This document shows positions 1 to 7,511 of a stretch of 44,062 bases of DNA, in pieces (position 1 is the stretch's first letter; every line of letters begins with the position of its first letter). Made by a program: the position numbers and the translations under genes. This DNA comes from an uncultured Chthonomonas sp. (GTDB lineage: Bacteria > Armatimonadota > Chthonomonadetes > Chthonomonadales > Chthonomonadaceae). The notes beneath the pieces were generated by a model. It saw nothing but the letters and a program-made list of their open reading frames with translations, was not told the DNA's origin and did no database searches. The stretch covers positions 1 to 44,062 of the forward strand of contig CAIXIX010000539.1 of NCBI GenBank assembly GCA_903919615.1. The letters run 5' to 3'.

Positions 1-188
1 AGTCTCGTGGGCTGGGAGGCATGAGAAATGCCTGGTCGGGAGCATATTCGCGAAATTCGTGTGCCATAAGAGTAAGTTCACCATCTGCTAACGAAATGAC
101 TCTCTGGCGATAAAAGATTTATTCCGGGACAGGCTCCTAGAACCGAGCATTATATTGTTCGTAAATGACAACCGAAGAATATTTATAA
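1..188. other. Left-edge stretch with no recognisable gene
   Basis: No convincing reading frame is visible before the first gene at 366. A small perfect hairpin (AGGCAT, loop GAGAA, ATGCCT) lies at 17-33 and may be the end of an upstream unit. A 60-codon minus-strand frame across 137-319 has no ribosome binding site and overlaps the promoter of the next gene, so I do not call it. Confidence 0.4.
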
Positions 189-217
189 TTGAAATGCTCA
201 TTCGAAAGTGATATACT
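189..217 (+). promoter_or_regulatory. Sigma-70-type promoter for the small Cys-rich gene
   Basis: TTGAAA at 189-194 and TATACT at 212-217 are separated by exactly 17 bases, a near-consensus housekeeping promoter. Transcription should begin near 224, giving a leader of about 140 nt before the gene at 366. Confidence 0.65.
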
Positions 218-365
218 GTTGCAACACTGGGTACAATCCGTCAAAAAGAGGATGTGTGCTCGGCAGACTGCAGCGGAGCAAACTTTCGTCAGGTTGTTCC
301 GCCAGGCGCCTATGGCCACTGGCGCCGTTCTGTCCCGTTAATCGGTATCAGCAGGAGAATTTATC

Positions 366-626
366 ATGAACAAGACATTTGCAAAACTCGGCGCCATTGC
401 GCTTATGGGTCTAACCGTAATCCCAGCGCTCGCGCAGACCGACAAGAAGGCAGAAGGTCCTACTTGCCCAGCGTGCAAGATGGTGTTGAGCGCCAAGAAG
501 TCGGACAAGACCACGGTTGCGGTTCAGCTGAAAAAGGGCGGCAAGGTCATGTACTGCTGCGCTCATTGCAAAATGGATCCAAAAATCGTCGTCAAGACCA
601 AGTCCAAGGGTGATACCAAAATGTAG
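366..626 (+). CDS. Small exported Cys-rich protein, YHS/TRASH-like
   Basis: The 86-residue product begins with a clear signal peptide (basic N-terminus, hydrophobic core, ALA-Q cleavage near residue 23). The short mature part carries C34-P-A-C37-K-M39 and, after a Lys-rich segment, M62-Y-C64-C65-A-H67-C68-K-M70. This CPxCxM then YxCCxxC layout resembles YHS/TRASH-type metal-binding motifs, so periplasmic or surface binding of a soft metal such as copper is a reasonable inference but is not proven. An AGGAGA ribosome binding site precedes the ATG. The gene stands alone, with its own promoter upstream and a strong terminator downstream. I do not recognise a named family. Confidence 0.75.
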   Translation: MNKTFAKLGAIALMGLTVIPALAQTDKKAEGPTCPACKMVLSAKKSDKTTVAVQLKKGGKVMYCCAHCKMDPKIVVKTKSKGDTKM

Positions 627-665
627 TTTGCCTTGCCGGAAGGCAATAGCAGTTACACGATTCTG

Positions 666-701
666 AAAAGCGCGTAAGGATGTTCATCCTTACGCGCTTT
701 T
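666..701. terminator. Bidirectional intrinsic terminator
   Basis: A perfect 16-bp stem (666-681 with 686-701) with a 4-nt GTTC loop begins with AAAA and ends with TTTT. It lies between two convergent genes (ending at 626 and 707) and can serve both strands. Confidence 0.9.
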
Positions 702-706
702 TGTTT

Positions 707-1687
707 CTATACCGATACAGAAACACCCAGACGCGTCGACTTGTAAACCGCGTCTATGACGCGCTGCTGCTTAATTGCATCCTCCGTTCCGTATCGAAGT
801 GTCTCCTCACCAGCAACCGCACGTGAAAAGTGTTCAAACTCTAGAACGTACTGATTAAAGCCCGGGAATGTCTCTGTTCGAACACCATTGTTCGCGTGGA
901 CATGGATCTCTGCATTCTCGCCAGGCAGGATGGAGAGTGGGCAGACAATTCGGCCCTTGCTGCCAGCAACCTCATACTCGCATCGGAATGGGAGCTCAAA
1001 CCCACAATCGAAGGATGCACGGCCGCCCGGAAACGTTAGGATGCCTGAAGCTAGCATATCAACATTGTATTCGGGATCGTAATCTGCAATAGCGAATACA
1101 GATGTTGGCTCTGCGTCAAATAGAAATCTGGATTGGCTTATACAATAGCAGCCAACATCCATGATGCCTCCACCGGCAAGTGCGTCGCTGAGGCGCACAT
1201 TAGGTTCGCGGGCAATACTGAACGTAAAAGCAACCCGCACGTTGCGAATTGTTCCGATCTCGCCTTCTGCAATCAATTCCCGGACGCGCAGGTGCATTGG
1301 ATGGAAGCGCCACATGAACGCCTCCATGGCAAGAACTCCGTGCTGTTTGATAGCAGCATCAACAGCTTTAGCCTCGTCCAATGATACCGTAAAGGGCTTT
1401 TCGCAAAGGCTGTGCTTTCCTGCAATCGCAGCTTTGATGGTCCACTCGCCGTGCATTCCGTTAGGGAGTGGATCGTATATCGCTTCAACATCCGGATCGG
1501 CCAGCAACTCTTCGTAGCTTCCATACGCTTTATCGAACCCAAAATCCCGTTGAAACTGCTCGGCCCGACCGATCGTTCTACTGGCGACCGCAGTGAGCTC
1601 CACGTTGTTACTTTTCAACATGGCCGGAATTGCGGTGTTACGCGCAAAGTTAGCGCATCCAAGTACTCCCCAACGTACCTTTCTCAT
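707..1687 (-). CDS. Gfo/Idh/MocA-family NAD(P)-dependent oxidoreductase
   Basis: The 326-residue protein has an N-terminal Rossmann fold with a GVLGCA dinucleotide-binding motif (residues 7-12) and the family's E96-K97-P98 motif, where the lysine is the usual catalytic residue. The C-terminal half fits the GFO_IDH_MocA substrate domain. Family members oxidise or reduce sugars, inositols or dihydrodiols; the overall look is close to the D-xylose 1-dehydrogenase/dihydrodiol dehydrogenase branch, but the substrate cannot be read from sequence. A GGGGG ribosome binding site precedes the ATG. It is a single gene, convergent with the Cys-rich gene and divergent from the gene at 1894. Confidence 0.85.
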   Translation of the reverse strand: MRKVRWGVLGCANFARNTAIPAMLKSNNVELTAVASRTIGRAEQFQRDFGFDKAYGSYEELLADPDVEAIYDPLPNGMHGEWTIKAAIAGKHSLCEKPFTVSLDEAKAVDAAIKQHGVLAMEAFMWRFHPMHLRVRELIAEGEIGTIRNVRVAFTFSIAREPNVRLSDALAGGGIMDVGCYCISQSRFLFDAEPTSVFAIADYDPEYNVDMLASGILTFPGGRASFDCGFELPFRCEYEVAGSKGRIVCPLSILPGENAEIHVHANNGVRTETFPGFNQYVLEFEHFSRAVAGEETLRYGTEDAIKQQRVIDAVYKSTRLGVSVSV

Positions 1688-1893
1688 TTTGCCCCCTAAA
1701 TTGCGAATTATTTGGTATTGTGAATAGTCGGCTTAGCGGCGGATCGAAACTACCTATTGATGCCGTCTAATAAGATGTACTGTACTAGCGCACCAATTTC
1801 AGGCAAACCTGATGGAGCAAAGCGCCTAATGTTAACACAGTTTCAAAGGCGCCGCAACCGCATTTATTTATAAGACACGGAGACAACAACTTT

Positions 1894-2445
1894 ATGGCTA
1901 AAGTAGTACGAAGGTCCAAGGCGCCCACGGAGGGAGCTTACGGAATTAAGTTCACCGAGATCCTGGTCATCGGTATGGTGCTATTCGCAATCGGTGTCGG
2001 GGTTAAGTATTCACTCGACTACCGCAAATCATCAGGTTATGCGCTACAACAGTATTTTGGCGCTGTTAAAGCGGGCGATGTAAAAGCGCAATATGAGCTC
2101 TTGGACGACGAGGACAAGGCAAACTACATGCCCGACACCGCCGCCTACACTAAACTTTTTGTGCAGGCTCATGGCTATACATCGCGCGTAAGCAATGTGA
2201 CCATTGAACCTACGCCCGTTACACCGCAAACCACAGAGGTTACGCTCACTGCAACAGTAAGCATACTTGCTAGCGGCACGGGTAAGGAGCTATATCAAGC
2301 CGGAACATCGAAGAGCTTCACCGATAAGTACGTGATGCGCAAGGACAAAGCCGGCTTATGGAAGCTCGTACTGAGCAAATCTGGAGACGGGAATGGCGTC
2401 CTCACCCTGAAAGATGCAGATCCAACCCCAGAGAGCCACTATTAA
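1894..2445 (+). CDS. Membrane-anchored hypothetical protein with NTF2-like ectodomain
   Basis: The 183-residue protein has a basic N-terminus, one transmembrane segment at about residues 24-41, and an outside domain. The domain opens with a helix (YFGAVKAGDVKAQYELL) followed by alternating beta strands, and the segment before the C-terminus contains LWKLVLSK. This pattern resembles small NTF2/DUF4878-like domains, in which a short duplicated-gene-style helix precedes a curved sheet. No catalytic residues are evident and I do not recognise a specific family. A CGGAG ribosome binding site lies upstream. The 206-nt divergent spacer at 1688-1893 should carry the promoters of both flanking genes. 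Confidence 0.7.
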   Translation: MAKVVRRSKAPTEGAYGIKFTEILVIGMVLFAIGVGVKYSLDYRKSSGYALQQYFGAVKAGDVKAQYELLDDEDKANYMPDTAAYTKLFVQAHGYTSRVSNVTIEPTPVTPQTTEVTLTATVSILASGTGKELYQAGTSKSFTDKYVMRKDKAGLWKLVLSKSGDGNGVLTLKDADPTPESHY

Positions 2446-2510
2446 ACAAAAACACTTGGGGTTAAGTCAGCATTGCGTCACAACTGTTAACACCTTGCCA
2501 TAATTGACTC

Positions 2511-2578
2511 TTGCGCCGCGACTCTAAATCTGCTAAACTGTACTCTAGTTCGGAATCTGCTGCGAGTTCGGCAGCAGA
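2511..2578 (+). promoter_or_regulatory. Candidate promoter and leader hairpin for yggS
   Basis: TTGCGC (2511-2516) and an extended -10 TGCTAAACT (hexamer 2534-2539) are 17 bases apart. The leader then forms TCTGCTGC/GCAGCAGA (2556-2563 with 2571-2578) around a 7-nt loop. The promoter is only moderately close to consensus. Confidence 0.4.
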
Positions 2579-2622
2579 CTCGCTCATTTACGTTTTTTAG
2601 AATGGGCGTAAGCGCACGCTGA

Positions 2623-3327
2623 ATGTCAGATCTCTCCGATAGAATCGCATGCACCCAGGATCAAATTTTCGCGGCCGCATCTCGAGCTGGCCGGGATCCC
2701 TCTTCCGTCACACTCGTCGCTGTAACAAAACGAGTAGATCGGGAAATAATTCTGGAAGCTTATCGTGCAGGACTACGCGATTTTGGTGAGTCGTATTTGC
2801 AGGAAGCGCTTCCGAAGATTGATCAGCCACCTTTACATGAATTGCAGGACATCCAATGGCATTTCATTGGTCACCTGCAAACTAACAAAATCCGTGACGT
2901 CGAGCCGCGATTCATGCTTATACACAGCGTAGATTCGTTTAAAGCGGCAGCGGAAATAAGCCGTCGCGCGACTGATGCCGGGCGACTTGCGCGGATTCTG
3001 TTGGAGGTGAAGCTCGACGCTACGGATACAAAGTTCGGAATTGAACCTGAAAGGGTTCTTGAAGAGGCCCTCGGCATCTCGGAACTTACCGGGATTAGAC
3101 TAGAAGGGCTGATGGGGATCGCACCGTACGCTGCAGCGGCCGACGCAGGAGCAGGAGCCGAAACAAGTCGACTGGCTTTCAGACGACTTGCGGGGCTCTT
3201 TTGCCGGTTGCCTGAGACGTGTAGGCAGACGCTTTCCATGGGTATGACTGGCGATTTTGAAATCGCCATTGAAGAGGGGTCAACAATGGTACGTATTGGT
3301 ACCGGCCTCTTCGGCAATAGAACATAA
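2623..3327 (+). CDS. yggS: PLP homeostasis protein, YggS/YlmE/PROSC family
   Basis: The 234-residue length and sequence fit the YggS family of single-domain TIM-barrel PLP-binding proteins. LVAVTK at residues 31-36 contains the lysine that carries PLP, and the C-terminal SMGMTGDFEIAIEEGSTMVR followed by IGTGLFG is the family's phosphate-binding end. These proteins buffer pyridoxal phosphate and affect amino-acid metabolism. In Firmicutes, Actinobacteria and related groups the gene sits beside sepF in the division cluster, exactly as here. The three genes yggS, sepF and proC probably form one operon, with 80 nt to the chosen sepF start. Confidence 0.93.
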   Translation: MSDLSDRIACTQDQIFAAASRAGRDPSSVTLVAVTKRVDREIILEAYRAGLRDFGESYLQEALPKIDQPPLHELQDIQWHFIGHLQTNKIRDVEPRFMLIHSVDSFKAAAEISRRATDAGRLARILLEVKLDATDTKFGIEPERVLEEALGISELTGIRLEGLMGIAPYAAAADAGAGAETSRLAFRRLAGLFCRLPETCRQTLSMGMTGDFEIAIEEGSTMVRIGTGLFGNRT

Positions 3328-3407
3328 ACCATGCCGTTTTGCCGGCAACGCGCCTGCTTTCCATTCTAGGGTCGCAGGCCATGTCCGTAACCAGGAGGAA
3401 CCGCGCG

Positions 3408-3902
3408 GTGAACGCACAACCCATTCGAGAAGAACACCAGGGCAGAGGACGTCGCTTCAGCTTCAGTGCAGCGCGTGATTGGCTTCTTGGCCACGAATAC
3501 GAAGAGTATGTCGTTGAAGAAGACAGCCAGGAACAAATACAACCGGAGCAGGAAGAGACGATGGAACAGCCCAAGCCAGACCTTCGCTACCACGCCCCCA
3601 AATACGGCAGAGTAGCTGTACGGCGCAATGCACAAGTATTTGATGACGCCAAAGCCGCGGCGGATGGCCTGAAAGAGGGCGAGCAGCAGATTGTAAACCT
3701 TGAGCGAGCGACTCCTCTCATGTCCGAGCGAATTATCGACTTCCTGAATGGCGTATGTTATGCGCTTGACGGATCCGTTGAAAAGGTAGGAGAAAAGGTA
3801 TACATGTTTGTTCCTCACGACGTCCAGGTAGAAGTCGATGAGGGCCAGACCGTAACACCCCAATCACACACCTCATCCACACGCAGGAGCCAGTACGAAT
3901 AG
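3408..3902 (+). CDS. sepF: Cell-division protein SepF
   Basis: SepF bridges FtsZ filaments to the membrane in groups lacking typical FtsA dependence. The C-terminal core (KPDLRYHAPKYGRVAV onward, with FLNGVCYALDGSVEKVGEKV and a final beta segment MFVPHDV) is the SepF fold. It is preceded by an acidic, Gln-rich linker and a short amphipathic-looking N-terminus. I chose GTG 3408 (164 residues) because AGGAGG at 3393-3398 is perfectly spaced; an in-frame ATG at 3381 lies upstream of that site and is a possible alternative. The stop codon overlaps the proC start by one base, so translation is probably coupled. Confidence 0.88.
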   Translation: MNAQPIREEHQGRGRRFSFSAARDWLLGHEYEEYVVEEDSQEQIQPEQEETMEQPKPDLRYHAPKYGRVAVRRNAQVFDDAKAAADGLKEGEQQIVNLERATPLMSERIIDFLNGVCYALDGSVEKVGEKVYMFVPHDVQVEVDEGQTVTPQSHTSSTRRSQYE

Positions 3903-4960
3903 TGGCAAAGCGGCACTCTGCGCCGGGCAAGACCGCCACGTCTGATGTGGAAAGCTCCTTGCCTGGCGACCGGGAAAACGCATCATCCGGGGCGACGGCA
4001 GCGTCGCCCCGAGAAGGTGCACCCGCGATCAAATCACCAAGGCGCGTCCTCTCAGGCGCCCCAAAACCGGTGAAACCACGCGGCCGCAGCCGCACTCCCC
4101 AACCTGAACCTGCATTTTCCGCGAGCTGCCTGGGTAATAGCCGTATCGGTATCATCGGCGCAGGAGCGATGGGAGGCGCGCTCTGCCGTGGGCTTGTCGA
4201 CTCGCGTATTGTGCCAGCCAATCGTGTCATGGTCAGTGATCCGCACACGCAGCACGTGCAAGATCTGGCTAGATCTCACGGAATAGTGGTAGCGACCGAT
4301 AACTGCCAACTTGCGTCCACGGTAGATATAATTGTCCTCGCCGTCAAACCATACAATGTCGATCTAGTTATCGAAGAAATTGCACCTAGCCTTAATCATG
4401 AAGGCGGCATTCCGCTAATCATCTGCATTGCGGCGGGAATAGCTACATCAAGGGTTGAGATTAAGCTGGCATCGATACCAGAAGCCCCTGCTGCGCCTGT
4501 AATTCGCGCGATGCCAAATACACCGGCGCAGGTTGGTAAAGGCGCCTGTGCTTACTGTAAGGGCACGCACACCACACCAGCCCACCTTGCCCAGGCAGGA
4601 GATATATTCCGATCTGTGGGCATCGCTGTCGAGGTACCTGAAACGATGATGGACGCAGTCACGGCACTTTCAGGTTCCGGCCCCGCGTATATCTATCTAA
4701 TGATCGAAGCGCTCGTTGATGGTGGCGTTCGCGCTGGATTGCCGAGGGACATCGCGGCCAAACTCGCCTCACAAACGGTGTTGGGCGCTGCACAGATGGT
4801 GATCGACACAGGGATGCATCCAGCACAACTTCGAGATATGGTCACCACGCCTGCAGGCACCACCATAGAGGCGATTGCCTCACTCGAGCACTCGGGGCTG
4901 CGTGCAGCGCTTATCGATGCAATTGGTAAAGCTGCGGCTCGATCTAAAGAGCTTGGCTAA
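3902..4960 (+). CDS. proC: Pyrroline-5-carboxylate reductase
   Basis: This enzyme makes proline from 1-pyrroline-5-carboxylate with NAD(P)H. The Rossmann motif IGIIGAGAMGG sits at residues 82-92, much later than usual. Family signatures follow: RAMPNTPAQVGKGACAY, ALSGSGPAYIYLMIEALVDGG and MVTTPAGTTIEA. Without the first 80 residues the length is normal for ProC. Those 80 residues are Ser/Pro/Arg-rich and low in complexity, and no better internal ATG, GTG or TTG lies near the core. The GTG start overlaps the sepF stop (TAGTG), suggesting coupled translation. PLP protein, SepF and ProC clustering is common in SepF-containing phyla. Confidence 0.9.
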   Translation: MAKRHSAPGKTATSDVESSLPGDRENASSGATAASPREGAPAIKSPRRVLSGAPKPVKPRGRSRTPQPEPAFSASCLGNSRIGIIGAGAMGGALCRGLVDSRIVPANRVMVSDPHTQHVQDLARSHGIVVATDNCQLASTVDIIVLAVKPYNVDLVIEEIAPSLNHEGGIPLIICIAAGIATSRVEIKLASIPEAPAAPVIRAMPNTPAQVGKGACAYCKGTHTTPAHLAQAGDIFRSVGIAVEVPETMMDAVTALSGSGPAYIYLMIEALVDGGVRAGLPRDIAAKLASQTVLGAAQMVIDTGMHPAQLRDMVTTPAGTTIEAIASLEHSGLRAALIDAIGKAAARSKELG

Positions 4961-4966
4961 GATGCA

Positions 4967-4992
4967 TGGCGGCAGTACTGCAACTGCCGCCA
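4967..4992 (+). terminator. Hairpin after proC
   Basis: A perfect 10-bp stem (TGGCGGCAGT with ACTGCCGCCA) encloses a 6-nt loop 7 bases after the proC stop. No strong T tract follows, so it may be a weak or Rho-assisted terminator, or a 3'-end stabiliser. Confidence 0.6.
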
Positions 4993-5037
4993 CACCCAAC
5001 AAAATACGTTTTAGACAGCGCCTCCGGGAATCACGTA

Positions 5038-6408
5038 ATGCAACATAGCGCTAACGCGTATTTATCGTTCTTTGCCCCTCTGCTGCTGCTTGCTTCAATA
5101 ACAACGGCCCCTGCCCCAGCGGCTGCAAAGCCACCGCGTAATAACAACAACCGGACCGAGAAGGCGCACAGAAATGGCCGCTCTGCGCTTACCATTTCAA
5201 CAGGATGGAAAATCGCCTTAGACGCTTCAGACGTCGGCATGAAAGCGGGTTGGCAAAGTAATGTTCCCGCTGCTGCAACGGGCGCAACCGTGCCAGGCTA
5301 TGCGACGCCGGACCATTCAAACACGCGAATTGCGTGGTACTGGGCTCCACTGGATGTTCCGGCCGAATGGAAGGGACAAACGGTCCGACTCGTTTTTCAT
5401 GCAGCAGCCGAAAATGCCATGATCTGGATAAACGGCAAGCTGATTGGCGAACACGTTGGAGGCACGACGCCATTCGACTTCAACGTCACCAAATCGATCA
5501 CCATTGGTGGAACCAACCTACTAGCTGTTCAACTATCTGGCGCGCCAGGTGACCCAATCGGATTGACACAGCCAGTCGAACTGATTTCGCACGATGAAGC
5601 CTATATCGCTCGTAGCTATCCTCAAACAGACGGCTTTGGGAGGATTGCCGCGGACATCCTGCTGCTAAACACGTCACAGTCTACGGGAGATGCGACGCTG
5701 GAGAGCCGCGTTACGCCTGTACAAAACCCCACGCACATTGTCAGTCTCTCAAATCAGAACCTGCACGTAACTCCAGGCGAAAACGTCACACAATTCTTCA
5801 GCACCGTGAAGAAGAGCGAGGTAACACTATGGAGTCTCGATAATCCGAGCCTATATCGGTACCATCTTGCATTTCGTCAGGACAGCGACATTCTGGACAC
5901 GATAGACTCCGTCGTGGGATTTAGATACTTCGCTTTCTCTAATTCGGAGAAGTCGATTAGCTTGAACGGCGTCAAACTCCAACTGTCGGCGTTCGTCGCT
6001 CCGCCTGAGTTCTCTGCACCCGGCCCGGGCAAAGCTGAAGAGTTCAAAGCCTATGTCCAGGCTCAGAAGCAGGCTGGTTTCAACGTTCTTCTTATTAGCG
6101 CACCGAATCCGACACTGTTAGATATCGCGGATTCAGAAGGAATTCTGGTGGTTGAGGGAGGTCGTCCTGCACTCATAGGGGCAAGGCATGAGGATGAGAT
6201 TAAGTCGCTAGTTGCCAGAGATCGAAGTCACGTGTGTATCCTTGGATGGCAGGCCGGAACTGGCAGCAAAGAGCTCATCAGCTCACTGATTGCTCTCGAC
6301 AACAACAATCACTTTATCCTTACTGGTGAGCACAACGAAAATCTGATCCCACCCGGGAGCACAACTCCGATCACAACTCCGGCCACACTGCTACCCTCAG
6401 GACATTGA
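5038..6408 (+). CDS. Secreted GH2-like protein without catalytic acid/base
   Basis: From ATG 5038 the product is 456 residues with a signal peptide ending near AAA-KPP. It then shows a galactose-binding-like jelly roll (W-Y-W-A-P-L-D-V-P then MIWINGKLIGEHVGGTTPF), an Ig-like sandwich, and the beginning of a GH2 TIM barrel (ISLNGVKLQL; LLDIADSEGILVVEG). The segment at residues 394-409 aligns by eye with the GH2 motif RxxNHPSIxxWSxGNE, but the Asn-Glu is replaced by Thr-Gly. The barrel stops soon afterwards, so the nucleophile region is missing too. It is probably a non-catalytic carbohydrate-binding or decayed relative of beta-galactosidase/glucuronidase. An upstream in-frame ATG at 4966 lies inside the proC hairpin. 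Confidence 0.72.
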   Translation: MQHSANAYLSFFAPLLLLASITTAPAPAAAKPPRNNNNRTEKAHRNGRSALTISTGWKIALDASDVGMKAGWQSNVPAAATGATVPGYATPDHSNTRIAWYWAPLDVPAEWKGQTVRLVFHAAAENAMIWINGKLIGEHVGGTTPFDFNVTKSITIGGTNLLAVQLSGAPGDPIGLTQPVELISHDEAYIARSYPQTDGFGRIAADILLLNTSQSTGDATLESRVTPVQNPTHIVSLSNQNLHVTPGENVTQFFSTVKKSEVTLWSLDNPSLYRYHLAFRQDSDILDTIDSVVGFRYFAFSNSEKSISLNGVKLQLSAFVAPPEFSAPGPGKAEEFKAYVQAQKQAGFNVLLISAPNPTLLDIADSEGILVVEGGRPALIGARHEDEIKSLVARDRSHVCILGWQAGTGSKELISSLIALDNNNHFILTGEHNENLIPPGSTTPITTPATLLPSGH

Positions 6409-6411
6409 CAT

Positions 6412-7503
6412 TCAGTACAGCGAAACTTCCCAAAGCTTGCCATCTCGCATGAAACTCACAGTGCTCTCATCCGGTCGCCATTGCAATTGAACTATCATGT
6501 TGCTGAATTCAATCTGCTTGTTCTGCTCAAATTCAGCAATCTCGACTGCATGCATGCCATCAAGATGTGCAACCCATATTGAATATAACGGCGCAGAACG
6601 AAAACGCCGCAGATAGGGTATCAGACGAGTAACTGAGTCTGAAAAATAACACTGGCCAGGTACAGAATTAATGTATGCGACCCTGTCTCGCATTGGCGAA
6701 ATTATGGCATCGGTAACGAGAGACTTGTTGGCTGAAACTTTCAATGGAGCAGACGAAATTAGCTTCCCCGTCTTGGCATTGTAGGTTTCGAGATTAGGTC
6801 CGGTTCCCGCATCTGCAAGGACAATTGGATTTCCAGGCCTGTCGCAGCCAATAATGTCTCCAAACCATTCGGCTGAAGGACCTGTTCGCACTGTTTGTCC
6901 CAGGCCAGATTCAATTAGTCTCCCTTTAGCGCCCTGGGTTTCCGCTATCGCAAGCCAGTGAACACTATCTGCCAGCCATTCGGGTGCAGCGAACGACTCA
7001 TTGGCGATTGTGCTCGCAGATGTCGGCGCGATTGTGCGTCCCGGTTCTGCATCGGAGGTGGAAATGGTTTCTATACGGATGACACCATTTTTTCCAACGA
7101 TCTGGGCAAGCATCCATTTGCCATCGGGTGAAACTGAGCGCGTGAGGTCGACCATCCACGCGCCCTTCATGGCTCGCGCAAGCCCCGTTGGTGCTGCACT
7201 CTGCAAACCACTGTCGGTATCAAACACGTACGCGCTCTGAGTTGCCGCTATCTGCTGACGGAGTACCAACACTTTTATTGGGGAGATCCACACATACTGA
7301 TTCATCATCGACATCGACTGAGTGCCCGACTCGATACTGAACAATACATGAGGCCTTTTGAACTGAGTGCGTGGGGGATGCGTAATTCGGTAAAAACTGG
7401 ATACCGAGTAGATAAGCCCAACTACGGCAAAAATGCCGAGTAGCGCGGCTCTCCGTTGCCCTGAGAAGCCGGTGCGAGCAGGTGTTTTCGATTTTTTCGG
7501 CAT
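6412..7503 (-). CDS. Membrane-anchored beta-propeller-like protein behind SMC
   Basis: The 363-residue protein has a basic N-terminus, one transmembrane helix at about residues 19-38, and a large outside domain. Repeated segments such as SVSPDGKWMLAQ, APEWLADSVHWLAIAE, SPMRDRVAYI and LQWRPDESTVSFMRDGKLWEV look like TolB/WD40-type propeller blades. No enzyme motif is visible. Its start is 8 nt after the SMC stop codon on the same strand, so it is very likely co-transcribed with smc, although a mechanistic link is unknown. Its stop lies three bases from the stop of the convergent GH2-like gene. I cannot name a family. Confidence 0.75.
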   Translation of the reverse strand: MPKKSKTPARTGFSGQRRAALLGIFAVVGLIYSVSSFYRITHPPRTQFKRPHVLFSIESGTQSMSMMNQYVWISPIKVLVLRQQIAATQSAYVFDTDSGLQSAAPTGLARAMKGAWMVDLTRSVSPDGKWMLAQIVGKNGVIRIETISTSDAEPGRTIAPTSASTIANESFAAPEWLADSVHWLAIAETQGAKGRLIESGLGQTVRTGPSAEWFGDIIGCDRPGNPIVLADAGTGPNLETYNAKTGKLISSAPLKVSANKSLVTDAIISPMRDRVAYINSVPGQCYFSDSVTRLIPYLRRFRSAPLYSIWVAHLDGMHAVEIAEFEQNKQIEFSNMIVQLQWRPDESTVSFMRDGKLWEVSLY

Positions 7504-7511
7504 TCGCGGCT

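Noticed and set aside
137-319. 60-codon minus-strand gene at the left edge
   Set aside because: It has no ribosome binding site, covers the promoter of the Cys-rich gene and has unusual composition.
4966-5037. Upstream ATG for the GH2-like gene
   Set aside because: It lies in the perfect hairpin after proC and would put 24 polar residues before the signal peptide.
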